A stretch of DNA of 64,000 bases from G963675935 sp963675935 (GCA_963675935.2 CAXXPV010000008.1:805373-869372), one strand, 5' to 3'; shown: positions 44,529 through 53,951, counted from the stretch's first letter. The notes: generated from the sequence alone by a model not told the origin. Numbers and translations are program-made.

Positions 44529-45167
44529 CTATCGCAGCGGCTCGATGCTTTTCGGTTTTCGTCCGACCGCGCTTTCCTCCCACGCTTCGAGCAATTCCCG
44601 CTGGTGCTGAGTCGCCCACGTAGTCACCATCGCCATGGCGCGGGGCGACAACTTGCCCTTGAGCAATCCGAAGGGGGCGATGCTGAACTCGGCCTTCTCC
44701 ACGTCGTACGTCGCGCAGAAACGCGGCGGCGGAGCAGCCTGGCTGAGCATCAAGATCGAAAGGCCATAGAAGCGGCAGATTTCGGCCGCCGAATCGTCGG
44801 ACGCCGAACAAATCTTCTGGTCAAGCTCGACGCTAGGCGTCTCTTCCGGCGACCCCTCGAAACATTTTTCGAACCGCGCGATGACCTCGCTCTCGTCGGT
44901 GTCGCCGTAGATCACCCACCAGACGCCCTCGTGGCTGCAAAACGCCACGGGCGTGCGGCCGAACTCGACCTTGATCGGCATTTCAACGCAGCGATGCCAA
45001 TCCTCGAACTCCTCGGGCGTGAGCACCCGGATGCAGTGTTCGGCCCCCTGCAAACCATCGCGCACGCGAACCCACTCGCCGCTGCCGTCGCTTTCCTCGG
45101 GGGGCGGCTTGTTGTGGAAATACTCCACAAGCATGTCAAACAGCATTTCAACGTGACGGTAATCCAC
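44529..45167 (-). CDS. Protein with a C-terminal DUF4160-like domain
   Basis: This product has about 212 residues. The C-terminus (FSIAPFGLLKGKLSPRAM, then WATQHQRELLEAWEE and KSIEPL) has the pattern of DUF4160, a short domain often found beside toxin-antitoxin-like genes. The first 120 residues (with LTPEEFEDWHRCVEMPIKVE and EGVWWVIYGDTDESEV) are not recognised. I choose GTG at 45167 because AAGGAG lies seven bases upstream. The next ATG (45146) has no site, and an in-frame ATG at 45245 lies in unrelated sequence. Confidence 0.6.
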   Translation of the reverse strand: MDYRHVEMLFDMLVEYFHNKPPPEESDGSGEWVRVRDGLQGAEHCIRVLTPEEFEDWHRCVEMPIKVEFGRTPVAFCSHEGVWWVIYGDTDESEVIARFEKCFEGSPEETPSVELDQKICSASDDSAAEICRFYGLSILMLSQAAPPPRFCATYDVEKAEFSIAPFGLLKGKLSPRAMAMVTTWATQHQRELLEAWEESAVGRKPKSIEPLR

Positions 45168-45360
45168 TTCTCTTCTCCTTACACTATGAATTATACCCAA
45201 TTTTAGGCAAGCGCTAATGGGGGACTCCGCGGATTGCCAAACCAAGAACCACCCAGACGTGGTGTTAGGGTGGCTTGAAATTGAAGCGGAAATCGCCTAT
45301 TGTAACGAGGTTTGTCGTTTTTTGCGAAACCGTAAGCGATTGTGTACTAGCCACAAGGCG

Positions 45361-45424
45361 TAGGTTATGCTTCGGCATAACACTTTGGCTTGCAACGCTT
45401 TTTGTTATGCTGAAGCATAACCTA
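45361..45424. repeat. Inverted pair of tetraloop-type hairpins before lysC
   Basis: TAGGTTATGCTTCGGCATAA (from 45361) and TGTTATGCTGAAGCATAACC (from 45403) are near-perfect complements. Each arm also folds on itself, and the first forms a GTTATGC stem closed by a TTCG loop. It lies 24-87 bases before the lysC start and could be a dispersed repeat or part of its leader. Confidence 0.6.
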
Positions 45425-45447
45425 CCACTAACCACTAGCGTCCTCCC

Positions 45448-47226
45448 ATGCCTATCATCGTCCAGAAGTTCGGCGGCACCAGCGTGGCCGACAGCAAGAA
45501 GATCCTCGCCGCGGCGCGAAAGGCCATTCGTGCCCAACAAGAAGGCAACCAGGTCGTCATGGTCGTCAGCGCAATGGGCAAAAACACCGATCGGCTGGTC
45601 GATCTGGCCCGTGAGATCACCGACGAGCCGCCCGCCCGCGAAATGGACATGCTGCTCTCGACCGGTGAGCAGGTGAGCGTGGCGCTCATGGCCATGGCCA
45701 TCCACTCGCTGGGCTACAAGGCCATCAGTCTGACCGGGGCGCAAATCGGCATCGTCACCGACAGCATCCACACGAAGGCGTGCATCCGTTCGATCTCGAC
45801 CGACCGGATCCGCGAGGCCTTGGACGAGGGCAACATCGTCATTGCGGCGGGTTTTCAGGGGGTGGACGAGGAGGACAACATCACGACGCTCGGCCGTGGC
45901 GGCAGCGACACGACGGCCGTGGCGCTGGCGGCGGTGCTAAAGGCCGACGCCTGCGAAATTTACACCGACGTGGACGGCGTTTACACGACCGATCCGCGCG
46001 TCGTGCCCGAGGCCCGGCAAGTTCGCCAGATCAGCTACGACGAGATGCTCGAACTGGCCACGGCGGGCGCGGGAGTCATGCACAATCGCTCGATCGAGTT
46101 CGCCAAAAAGTTCAACGTGCCGGTCCACGTGCGGAGCAGTTTCAGCGATAATCCGGGCACGATGATCGTGCGCGACCCGGAGGCGTCCGGCGTTGCGGTT
46201 TGCGGCGCGGCGATGGCGAAGAACGAGGCCCGCGTGACCGTGCTCGGCGTGCCCGATCGGCCCGGCGCCGCGATGAGCATCTTCTCGAAAGTGGCCGCCA
46301 AGAACATTGCGATCGACATGATCGTGCAAAACGAGGCGGCCGACGGGCGAACCGATCTCTCGTTCACCGTGGTGAAGGACGAGTTGCCCGGCACGTTGCG
46401 GGCGGTCGACGTGGCCGTCAAGGAAATTGGCGCCGAGGGCGTCGATTATGACGAAAACGTGTCGAAGATTTCGGTGGTCGGCCTGGGCATGGTCACGCAA
46501 CCCGGCGTGGCGGGCGCGATGTTCCGCGCCTTGGCCGCCAAGGGAATCAACATCCACATGATTACGACCAGCGAGATCAAGATTTCGGTGGTCGTGGCGC
46601 GCGACGCCGCGTTGGAGGCCCTGCGAACGGTTCACGCGGCATTCAACCTGCATCTGCCCCCAACCGACGGACATGGCGCCGAGGACGGCGACACCGCGAA
46701 GGCAGCCAAGCCCAGCACGGCCAAACTGGTCGCCAGGCTTCAACGCATGGAAAAACTGATTATCGAGGGCATTGACCTTGATGAATCGCAGGCGCGGGTG
46801 ACGTTTGTCGGATTGCCCGACGAGCCGGGGCTTGCCGCGCGGACGTTCGACAAACTGGCCGCCTCGGGCATTGTCGTCGATATGATCGTGCAGAGCGTCG
46901 GCCGCCAGCATCGGGCGAACATCTCGGTAACGGTGTCTCAAGGGAGTCTGCAAGCGGCCATCGGCGTGGCGGCCGAACAGGCCAAGTCGCTGGGTTGCCC
47001 GCCGCCAACACATTGCGACAAGGTGGCCAAACTTTCGGTGTTCGGCGTTGGGATGCGAAGCCACACCGGGGTGGCCGCCCAGATGTTCCGGTCGCTGGCC
47101 GACCACGGCATCAACGCGGAGTTGATCAGCACGAGCGAGGTGCGGGTGAACGTGGTGGTCGAGGGTTGCGACGGGCACAAAGCGCTCGCGGCGCTCAAGA
47201 AGGAATTCGCCGACGCGATGGTGTAA
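45448..47226 (+). CDS. lysC: Aspartate kinase with an extended ACT region
   Basis: Aspartate kinase phosphorylates aspartate to open lysine, threonine and methionine synthesis and diaminopimelate supply. The 592-residue product begins PIIVQKFGGTSVAD (kinase signature) and has LSTGEQVSVALMAMA, GRGGSDTTAVALAAVL and YTDVDGVYTTDPR. After residue 260 there are two pairs of ACT domains (VTVLGVPDRPGAAMSIFSKV; ISVVGLGMVTQPGVAGAMFR; then VTFVGLPDEPGLAARTFDKL; LSVFGVGMRSHTGVAAQMFR) instead of the usual single pair. The tandem duplication suggests more complex feedback control; similar long kinases occur in other planctomycetes. dapF of the same pathway is at 61222. Confidence 0.95.
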   Translation: MPIIVQKFGGTSVADSKKILAAARKAIRAQQEGNQVVMVVSAMGKNTDRLVDLAREITDEPPAREMDMLLSTGEQVSVALMAMAIHSLGYKAISLTGAQIGIVTDSIHTKACIRSISTDRIREALDEGNIVIAAGFQGVDEEDNITTLGRGGSDTTAVALAAVLKADACEIYTDVDGVYTTDPRVVPEARQVRQISYDEMLELATAGAGVMHNRSIEFAKKFNVPVHVRSSFSDNPGTMIVRDPEASGVAVCGAAMAKNEARVTVLGVPDRPGAAMSIFSKVAAKNIAIDMIVQNEAADGRTDLSFTVVKDELPGTLRAVDVAVKEIGAEGVDYDENVSKISVVGLGMVTQPGVAGAMFRALAAKGINIHMITTSEIKISVVVARDAALEALRTVHAAFNLHLPPTDGHGAEDGDTAKAAKPSTAKLVARLQRMEKLIIEGIDLDESQARVTFVGLPDEPGLAARTFDKLAASGIVVDMIVQSVGRQHRANISVTVSQGSLQAAIGVAAEQAKSLGCPPPTHCDKVAKLSVFGVGMRSHTGVAAQMFRSLADHGINAELISTSEVRVNVVVEGCDGHKALAALKKEFADAMV

Positions 47227-47520
47227 GGATTTGTTCCGGAATAGCTTCCCGATTTCACTCTTTGCCGATGAAGGACGAACCTGGAGGGTTCCAAGCCATT
47301 AGCCGATGGTTGAGCGAAGCGATACCACCGGAACCGATGAATTTTGATTCGCGACGACCCCGGAAGGGGTCGCAGAGAAGTGCTGCGACCCATTCAGGGT
47401 CGAGAAAATCGGACGGCGACTTTAACCCCGGGTCGCTCAGCGCGACCCGGGGCTAATGGCTGACATCCCTCCGGGATAGAGCAAATCGGGAAGTTATTTG
47501 TCTCCAAATCCTAACCAATC
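47227..47520. repeat. Composite dispersed repeat, copy 2
   Basis: Positions 47244-47332 and 47463-47514 are reverse-orientation copies of blocks at 7601-7690 and 7510-7560. Between them lie short hairpins of the type GACCCCGGAAGGGGTC and CCGGGTCGCTCAGCGCGACCCGG. No gene is present. Confidence 0.7.
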
Positions 47521-47524
47521 AAGA

Positions 47525-47561
47525 AACAACCATGCCCACGACAAGCCGTGGGCATGGTTGT
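47525..47561. terminator. Bidirectional terminator between lysC and the protease gene
   Basis: AACAACCATGCCCACG and CGTGGGCATGGTTGTT form a 16-bp stem with a five-base loop. It is followed by TTTTA on the plus strand and GATTGTTTCTT-like sequence on the other. It lies exactly between two convergent genes. Confidence 0.75.
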
Positions 47562-47590
47562 TTTACTCGTAAATTCGTTCGTTCGATGTT

Positions 47591-48571
47591 CTATGCTGTC
47601 TGTTTCCGGCGGAACCGCACGAATCCGAACAACATAACGGAGCCGATGGCCAAAAGGACAAAAGTTCCGGGTTCGGGGACGGCAATCGTTGTGGTAATCC
47701 AATCCTTAAAATCACAAACACTGACGGCGCCGGAATAATTGCCATACGTGGAGTAATATCGATTGTCTGAAACGGACCCAAACGAGTTGACGCCGACCAA
47801 ATACTTCGTGCCGTTGATCGTGACAAAAACACCGCCGCCACTATCGCCACTACAGATCAGCCCTTCGAGCCCCAATGGAGTCGAATCACCCATCGAACTG
47901 TAGTATTGACTGTCTCTGGGGCTGTCGAAATCGCTCATTAGAATCGATGAAGAACAAGACGAGCTTTCAAAGTAACTGTTAGCAGTTTCATCCAACACAT
48001 TATTTACGGCCCGCAATGTTCCGTATGTGTCCCCCCAGGAGTCGGCACCGGTCGATCCGTTGCCGGTGATGCCATAGCCGACGTAGGTAGCCGTTTCCCC
48101 AAGAAGACTGGAAGTCGTGCCCGTGTAAAGGGAAGCAGCCGTTAATCCCGACAACTTTGTCGTACTCACATAAAACAGCCCAAGATCGCCGATCCCTGCA
48201 TCCGCGATATTGCCGTCCTCTCCATCCGTAATGGTGCTGTAGGAAGTAATCGAACTTGCCGTTGCCGTATAGGTCTTGTTGTTAATGATGAACTTCATAC
48301 TGCCCGCGTCTTGCGTTACGTGGGCTGCCGTTAAAACCCAATAACCGCCGCTGCCTATCGAAACAATCGTGCCGGAAGCATACCCCGAAAGGATTTGTGT
48401 CGAAGAGTCGCTGTAGATGGAAACCATCCCGACCGATGATGAGTAACTGTTTCCCAGTGACGTGTATTTGCTATCTAACACATCATCGCGAATCGTGGAC
48501 GCCCAAACGGCTGGATAACAAGTGGCAAGGAAAACGCCGCCAAGAAACAACGTAGATACTATAAACCGCAT
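47591..48571 (-). CDS. Secreted trypsin-like serine protease with a PEP-CTERM sorting tail
   Basis: The start at ATG 48571 has GGGAGG five bases upstream and gives a signal peptide (MRFIVSTLFLGGVFLAT...). The protease domain has the catalytic histidine in VLTAAHV, a likely aspartate in DAGIGDLGLFYV and the serine in CSGDSGGGVF. The C-terminus is a PEP-CTERM signal: VPEPGTFVLL, a hydrophobic helix, then RFRRKQTA. Such proteins are cut and attached by an exosortase and are linked to exopolysaccharide. The next genes upstream encode ATPases of the kind found at exosortase loci. The middle is very rich in Ser, Thr, Tyr and Gly. A sigma-70 promoter lies 80 bases upstream. Confidence 0.88.
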   Translation of the reverse strand: MRFIVSTLFLGGVFLATCYPAVWASTIRDDVLDSKYTSLGNSYSSSVGMVSIYSDSSTQILSGYASGTIVSIGSGGYWVLTAAHVTQDAGSMKFIINNKTYTATASSITSYSTITDGEDGNIADAGIGDLGLFYVSTTKLSGLTAASLYTGTTSSLLGETATYVGYGITGNGSTGADSWGDTYGTLRAVNNVLDETANSYFESSSCSSSILMSDFDSPRDSQYYSSMGDSTPLGLEGLICSGDSGGGVFVTINGTKYLVGVNSFGSVSDNRYYSTYGNYSGAVSVCDFKDWITTTIAVPEPGTFVLLAIGSVMLFGFVRFRRKQTA

Positions 48572-48652
48572 CGCTACCTCCCACTGTTGTTCCAGAACAG
48601 ACATCTCGGCCTCGGAGGAAGCCTCCCCAAAAAAGAGGCGAGAACAATCGTC

Positions 48653-48680
48653 AATATAACAGTGCCCACCTTCTTGTCAA
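48653..48680 (-). promoter_or_regulatory. Sigma-70-type promoter of the PEP-CTERM protease gene
   Basis: On the minus strand TTGACA (48680-48675) and TATATT (48658-48653) are 16 bases apart. The transcript would begin near 48646, leaving about 75 bases of leader. Confidence 0.65.
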
Positions 48681-48867
48681 CATCTATATCTATTTGGGGT
48701 GCCCACTGCATTTTGCACCGCAGCAGGCTTTGCGCCATCAGAAGGGGACAAATGTGGGCCGTGGGATTCGGCCTGGTGAGAAGCGATTTCGGCTGACGGC
48801 TCGCCAGACGATGCGGAAAGTCCCAGTGGATGGAGGTTTACTGGGGCCTGAGAGGCTGCGATTTTCT

Positions 48868-48974
48868 ATTGTAGGAGGCGACTCCCGTCGCTGATTGTGC
48901 GGCGAAACACGCGAAAACACCGAAAAATCGGCGACGGGAGCTAAAAATCGGCGACGGGAGTCGCCTCCTACAAT
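48868..48974. repeat. Inverted repeat downstream of the ExeA-like gene
   Basis: ATTGTAGGAGGCGACTCCCG at 48868 pairs with CGGGAGTCGCCTCCTACAAT ending at 48974. One partial arm (AAAATCGGCGACGGGAG) is duplicated in tandem. Confidence 0.75.
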
Positions 48975-49022
48975 GGATTTCCACGAAAAATCGCTGCCTC
49001 GGAACGCGAGGAGACCGTGCGG

Positions 49023-49847
49023 CTACTCCGGCGACACCGCCACCAACTCGCGGCAGACCGACTCGAAATGGCCTGCCCCCAGCGTCGCTTGCTCCTCGGC
49101 ATAGCCGACCAGAAGCGCCAAGTCGCATAGCCGATTGATCCGCCGGGGAATGCCGTGCGTCAATTCTTGAATCGCAGGCAAGGCGTCCGGTTCGACGATC
49201 GTTTGCGTCGCGCCAGCCGCTCGAAGCCGATGCTCGACGTAGGCCGCCGTTTCCGACTCGCCCAGCGGACGCAACAGACACTTCACTCCCAACCGCTCTT
49301 CCCACGAGGGAATTCGGTCGATCATCGGCAGAATCGCTGGCTGTCCGACCAGCACCAGCGTCAGCGCGGAGGAGCCACCCGGCTCGAAATTGAGCAAAAG
49401 CCGCAATGTCTCCAGCGTGCGCGCGCTTTCGAGAAGCTGCGCCTCGTCGATGACGACGACCGCATGATGCCCCTTCGCGGCGTTGGCGGCCAGAAACCGC
49501 TCGATCCGCCGCACGCTCGACTGCACACTCGGCGTCTCCGCGGCGGCCGTGCCGGCGCCGTCCAGTTCGTCGGCCAGATAGGCCAGCAGATCCGGGGTGG
49601 ACATTTGCGGAAAGACCAGATGCGCGAAGGGCGCAAACTGGTCACCCAGCGCGCCGCGCAACATGGTTGTCAAGAGCGTTTTGCCCGAACCTGATGGGCC
49701 GGCCAACAGCGCGCCGCCGCGACGGTTCTCAATGGCGTAGCGCAATTTCAACAGCGCCGCCTGATGCGATTCCGTGGGATAGTAGAACCGCGGGTCGGCG
49801 GCGTTCTCGAAAGGCTTTTGCTTCAGACGCCAGTAGGTCTCGTACAT
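49023..49847 (-). CDS. ExeA/GspA-like AAA ATPase, exosortase-locus type
   Basis: This 274-residue AAA+ ATPase begins YETYWRLKQKPFENAADPRF, typical of the ExeA-like family. It has Walker A GPSGSGKT (about residue 50), Walker B VVVIDEAQ, a sensor region LVLVGQPAI and a C-terminal helical domain with HGIPRRINRLCDLALLVGYA. Members occur in type II secretion and, as a separate subfamily, beside PEP-CTERM/exosortase and exopolysaccharide genes. The upstream tyrosine-kinase-like gene is 31 bases away on the same strand, so the two are one unit. There is no peptidoglycan-binding domain, unlike true ExeA. Confidence 0.88.
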   Translation of the reverse strand: MYETYWRLKQKPFENAADPRFYYPTESHQAALLKLRYAIENRRGGALLAGPSGSGKTLLTTMLRGALGDQFAPFAHLVFPQMSTPDLLAYLADELDGAGTAAAETPSVQSSVRRIERFLAANAAKGHHAVVVIDEAQLLESARTLETLRLLLNFEPGGSSALTLVLVGQPAILPMIDRIPSWEERLGVKCLLRPLGESETAAYVEHRLRAAGATQTIVEPDALPAIQELTHGIPRRINRLCDLALLVGYAEEQATLGAGHFESVCRELVAVSPE

Positions 49848-49878
49848 AGTTGATTCTCTCGGGAGCGTAAAACGACCA

Positions 49879-51219
49879 TTACACGGCCACGAAGTTCTCG
49901 ATCAATCCAGCCAGGGCGACGCCCGCCGTGGTCAACTCCCGCTCGACCGCCGCCAACCGATCGTCCGACGTGACTCGCCGGTTGTGAATCAGCAGGACGG
50001 CGTCGATCCGCCCGCCGGCCATCCGCCCCAGCGAGTCGCCAAGCGACGCGATGTTTTCCAGCGGTCCGAGATCGACGAGCGTCATTTCAAAGTGATTTCT
50101 CAAGGTTTCCAGGCATGGACCAAGCCGCGACCAGTCGCCGCCGGTATGACTGTCGTGCGACTCCGGCTCGCAGATTCCCGCCAAGGTCAGGTTGTTCGAG
50201 ACCGACTCGATGACCGCATGGTCGAGGAGAGTTCCTTCCTCGTCCGACGTTTGGTTCCATCCCAACTGTGGCTGCACGCCGAGCCGTTTGGCCAAACGCG
50301 GCCGACTCGTGTCGGCATCGACCAGTGCCAGGCTGACGCCGCGTTCCGCCAGTCGTCGGGCGACACAAAGCAACAGCGTGCTGGCGCCCTCGCCGCGGCT
50401 GCAACCCGCGATGCCCAGCACCTTTTCACCCCGAGCGTTGGCCGCCAACAGAGCGTCGGCCAACCGGTCGAATTCGTCGTCGGCCCTGGCCATCAAGCGG
50501 CGGCAGACCTTCGGCCACGTGAACCGATCGACCTGCCATGCCGGCTTGAACTCCGGCGACGCCGACAGATCCGACGGCTCCGCCATGCAAGCAACGTCGG
50601 AACATTCCTCGGCGCAAGAGCTTTCTTCTTCAACGATACGGAACGGCTTTTCCGTGGAAGGTGTGGAAGGCAACGGCTCGACGCGGGGCGGTTTCTCGAT
50701 GCGAGGCAATGCCTCGACGCAAGGCGATTTCTGAAAACAGATCGGTTCTTCGCAAAGCGGCTCCACCTCGTAGGGGTCGAAAATCGACGACGAAAAGACG
50801 AAGGGAGCGGCAAACGACTGCCGGAAATCGATGGTCGATTGCTGGTTGTCGCAGACAAACGATTCACTCGGCGATTCCTTCGCCTCGCCCACCGGCTGTA
50901 ATTTCATCGCGTCGGCGTCCGCCTGCGACTCGCCGCGGGCGGGTTTTTCTACCTTGCACGGCCTGGTTTGTCCAATATTTTTCGGGATGACACCATTCGG
51001 ACAATTTTGACCGCTCACAGTATCCAAGGTCGCCAACACATCGCGAAAAATGTCGGAAACCCGCGCCGGCGCCGTTTCGTGCTTGGCGGGGGCCATCGCG
51101 ATCGGCTGGGGCGGCGTCGGTTGCAGTAGCGTCGGTTCCGGCGGCTGGCGCAACACGGGGCCAAACGATACTTCCTGCCGAGAAAACGCCTTAATGAATG
51201 CTTGATCCAGTGTTGTCAT
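49879..51219 (-). CDS. BY-kinase/ParA-like ATPase (CpsD type) with a long variable N-terminus
   Basis: The start at ATG 51219 gives 446 residues. The first 230 are acidic and Pro/Glu/Cys-rich with no fold I recognise. The C-terminal 200 form a P-loop ATPase like the cytoplasmic half of bacterial tyrosine kinases: GIAGCSRGEGASTLLLCVAR, with alanine where the usual lysine of the P-loop would be, Walker A' ALVDADTSRP, and Walker B TLVDLGPL. No C-terminal tyrosine cluster is present (it ends GLIENFVAV). These ATPases control polysaccharide polymerisation and export. It is encoded between a membrane protein gene and the ExeA-like ATPase. The altered P-loop makes kinase activity uncertain. Confidence 0.8.
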   Translation of the reverse strand: MTTLDQAFIKAFSRQEVSFGPVLRQPPEPTLLQPTPPQPIAMAPAKHETAPARVSDIFRDVLATLDTVSGQNCPNGVIPKNIGQTRPCKVEKPARGESQADADAMKLQPVGEAKESPSESFVCDNQQSTIDFRQSFAAPFVFSSSIFDPYEVEPLCEEPICFQKSPCVEALPRIEKPPRVEPLPSTPSTEKPFRIVEEESSCAEECSDVACMAEPSDLSASPEFKPAWQVDRFTWPKVCRRLMARADDEFDRLADALLAANARGEKVLGIAGCSRGEGASTLLLCVARRLAERGVSLALVDADTSRPRLAKRLGVQPQLGWNQTSDEEGTLLDHAVIESVSNNLTLAGICEPESHDSHTGGDWSRLGPCLETLRNHFEMTLVDLGPLENIASLGDSLGRMAGGRIDAVLLIHNRRVTSDDRLAAVERELTTAGVALAGLIENFVAV

Positions 51220-51289
51220 AACGATCCCCGATGACGAGTTTCTCGATCCTGCCCTCAAACGGTACGATTCCATGACACGCCACGCAACC

Positions 51290-51886
51290 TCACCGGATCG
51301 CGCCGGCCTGATGCTCCGATGGGCGGGTCGCCGTCGGCAGGCTGTTGTTGATCCCTGGCAATTGGCCTTCCACGCCGGACGGCCGGGCATCCAGAGGCGC
51401 CGTCGCGGCGGGTGGCATCCAACTCGACGACATCTGCGGCGACTCGGCCGCCGAAGCCGACTTCGCCTCGCTTTCGACCTCAAATCGCGAAGGGACAATC
51501 GCCGGCGCCGACGACGGCTCGGCGGCTATGGGCACCACAACCACCGGCCGGCGCATCGTGGGTTGAACCAACGGCATGCCTTGGGCCGTCGCCGCGTCGG
51601 CAAGTTCCGAAGCCGGCTTGGTGGAGTCTATTGTTTCTGAGTCGCTCGACGACAATTCACCGGCCGCCGGGCGATCTTTGCCGACAAAAAAAGGCAAAAC
51701 CGCACCCACAACCAGAAATAACATGATACCGGCCAGCAGCTTGAAGGAGACCGCTTGGCCGATCATTCTTCCGGTGGACACAAGTATGCCACCGGCGAGC
51801 GGTTTTTCATCGCCGGCGGGCGAACTTGTCGCACTGAGGTCTGGGAAACGGGCCAGTACGGCCAACTTGGTTTCCTGATGGTGCAT
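51290..51886 (-). CDS. Single-pass membrane protein of the exopolysaccharide gene group
   Basis: From ATG 51886 the product has 198 residues: about 40 cytoplasmic residues, one membrane helix (SFKLLAGIMLFLVVGAVLPF, about residues 47-66), and a Ser/Pro/Ala-rich outer part without a known fold. It is first in the unit, 70 bases before the CpsD-like gene. The topology would suit a membrane anchor for that ATPase, as Wzz-like partners are, but no Wzz motif is visible, so this is inference. Confidence 0.6.
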   Translation of the reverse strand: MHHQETKLAVLARFPDLSATSSPAGDEKPLAGGILVSTGRMIGQAVSFKLLAGIMLFLVVGAVLPFFVGKDRPAAGELSSSDSETIDSTKPASELADAATAQGMPLVQPTMRRPVVVVPIAAEPSSAPAIVPSRFEVESEAKSASAAESPQMSSSWMPPAATAPLDARPSGVEGQLPGINNSLPTATRPSEHQAGAIR

Positions 51887-52506
51887 GCCTCGAATTCCTC
51901 TCGATTGGGTGGTGCAGCCAATGCGGCGCGCGGAATTTGATCGTGATTGCCTATTCAAAAGATGGTATCGGTTACGGTTGTATCAATCTTGAGTCCTAGA
52001 TGGAGATTAGCGATTGGGCAGATTGGGATGACATCGAGAATTCTCGTCCCCATGCTCCACGCTGGTTGTTATACATAAGTAGGCGAATGGTAGCAGACAA
52101 ACTATCTATTCTGTGCCGTTTCACTAGCCCAGGCGTTTACGCCTGTGGTTAAGGGCCGAAGTATCGATTTCTTTTTCCTCCAGCCCCCTTCAGGGGGCGA
52201 GATGATGGGCGATCCCAGGCCGTTTTCGCCATGAAACCGAATTGCGTCCCATGAATGGGGCTAAAGAGAAAAGAAAAAATACTGATGGAACCATTTCCCG
52301 CAGGCGTAAACGCCCAGGCTAGAGAAAAGCCACAGAATGGGCAATCTCACGGTGCGTTTTCTCACCGTCAATTTGTACATATACTGTACGCGGTTTGAGT
52401 TGATACATGTTCTCCCTCGGAAAAAATGCCCGTGCAAGGTATAACAGTCAGCGCGGAGCATGGGAACGAGGATTATCGGCGATTTGGCTCGACGAACCGC
52501 TGCCGT
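51887..52506. other. About 620-bp gap with inverted repeats, no riboswitch seen
   Basis: CTAGCCCAGGCGTTTACGCC at 52124 pairs with GGCGTAAACGCCCAGGCTAG ending at 52322 (about two mismatches), with a CCCCCTTCAGGGGG hairpin between them. Family D pieces lie near 52043 and 52450. No TPP riboswitch (its conserved CTGAGA and ACCTGATC boxes) is found before thiC. Confidence 0.55.
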
Positions 52507-52535
52507 TTGACGCCCTTTGGCTACGCCTCTATACT
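52507..52535 (+). promoter_or_regulatory. Sigma-70-type promoter of thiC
   Basis: TTGACG (52507-52512) and TATACT (52530-52535) are 17 bases apart. Initiation near 52542 leaves a leader of about 43 bases, too short for a TPP riboswitch. Confidence 0.75.
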
Positions 52536-52584
52536 GGGAAATTGCGCCATCGGCGTCGAATGCATTGAAAATGGAGCCAAAACG

Positions 52585-53892
52585 ATGACCCAGATCGAGT
52601 ATGCCAGGGAGGGCCGACTGACGCCCGAGATCGAGGCGGTTGCCCACGCCGAACAGCTCGACCCCGACCTTGTTCGCAGCGAGGTGGCGCGAGGGCGGAT
52701 GGTGATTCCCGCCAACAAAACCCATCTTGCGAAGGGCTTAGCGCCCATCGGAATTGGCATCGCGGCGAGAACGAAGATCAACGCGAACATCGGCAAGTCG
52801 GCCGTTTCGAGTGATTCCGCCTGCGAGGTCGAAAAACTGTTGGCAGCCGTCCGTTTCGGCGCCGACACCGTGATGGACCTATCGACCGGCGAACAGATCG
52901 ACGCGGTGCGAAGCCGGATCATCGAGGCCGCGGCAGTGCCGGTCGGCACGGTTCCCATCTATCAGGTGGCCCAGCAGATCGACGACATCGCCGACATGGA
53001 GCCGCGCGACTTTCTCGACGTGGTCGAGCAGCAGGCCCGGCAGGGCGTCGATTACATGACAATCCATGCCGCGTTGCTCCGCGAGCATCTGCCGCTGTGT
53101 GATCGTCGCGTGACGGGCATCGTCAGCCGCGGCGGTTCGCTGGTGGCCAAGTGGATGACGGTTCGCGGGTGCGAAAATCCCTTCTTCACCCACTTCGACG
53201 AACTGTGCGACATCATGCACGAGCACGACGTAACGTGGAGCATCGGCGACGGGCTTCGGCCCGGCTCGATTGCCGACGCCAGCGACGAGGCCCAATTCGC
53301 CGAGTTGAAGGTGATGGGGCAACTTGGCCGCCGCGCGCGGGAAAAGAACTGTCAGGTGATGATCGAGGGGCCCGGCCACGTGCCGATGGACCAGATCGAG
53401 CGGAACATGGAGCTGGAACGGCAGTGGTGCGACGAGGCGCCGTTTTACGTGCTTGGTCCGCTGGTGACCGACATCGCGCCGGGCTACGACCACATCACCA
53501 GTGCGATTGGCGCGGCGTTGGCGGCTTGGCATGGCGCGGCGATGCTTTGCTACGTGACGCCGAAAGAGCATTTGGGGCTTCCGAATTTGGAAGACGTGCA
53601 TCAGGGGGTGATTGCGTACAAAATTGCGGCGCACGCGGCCGATCTGGCCCGGCATCGTCCCGGCGTCCGCGACCGCGACGACGCCATGAGTCGTGCCCGA
53701 TTCGCGTTCGATTGGGAGGAGCAGTTCCGGTTGTCGCTCGATCCCGAGACGGCGCGTCGGATGCACGACGAGTCGTTGCCGGGCGAGGACGGGAAGAAGT
53801 CGCATTTTTGCAGCATGTGCGGCCCGAAGTTTTGCTCGATGCGGACGACCGCGGAGTTGAGGGAGATGACAAGGGAGAAGGCCGAGCAATAG
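52585..53892 (+). CDS. thiC: Phosphomethylpyrimidine synthase ThiC
   Basis: ThiC is a radical SAM enzyme that turns aminoimidazole ribotide into the pyrimidine of thiamin. The 435-residue product is the short form. It has [86 protein letters not shown] and the C-terminal cluster motif [10 protein letters not shown] begin at ATG 52585, where family similarity starts and which sits just past a strong promoter; an in-frame ATG at 52426 lies upstream of that promoter. No other thiamin genes are near. Confidence 0.96.
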   Translation: MTQIEYAREGRLTPEIEAVAHAEQLDPDLVRSEVARGRMVIPANKTHLAKGLAPIGIGIAARTKINANIGKSAVSSDSACEVEKLLAAVRFGADTVMDLSTGEQIDAVRSRIIEAAAVPVGTVPIYQVAQQIDDIADMEPRDFLDVVEQQARQGVDYMTIHAALLREHLPLCDRRVTGIVSRGGSLVAKWMTVRGCENPFFTHFDELCDIMHEHDVTWSIGDGLRPGSIADASDEAQFAELKVMGQLGRRAREKNCQVMIEGPGHVPMDQIERNMELERQWCDEAPFYVLGPLVTDIAPGYDHITSAIGAALAAWHGAAMLCYVTPKEHLGLPNLEDVHQGVIAYKIAAHAADLARHRPGVRDRDDAMSRARFAFDWEEQFRLSLDPETARRMHDESLPGEDGKKSHFCSMCGPKFCSMRTTAELREMTREKAEQ

Positions 53893-53951
53893 CGAGTTCC
53901 CCCGAAAGGGCTGTCCGTTGAGTGTTGTATAACTAAATGTCGGGATATGCC

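Larger units (their letters stand above)
48572..49022. other. 450-bp gap: promoter, leader and an inverted repeat
   Basis: Besides the protease promoter, ATTGTAGGAGGCGACTCCCG (48868) and its complement, ending near 48974, form an inverted repeat. The GGCGACGGGAG unit occurs twice in the right half. No gene is seen. Confidence 0.55.

Noticed and set aside
51887..52506. A TPP riboswitch before thiC.
   Set aside because: The conserved boxes were not found and the likely transcript start lies downstream.
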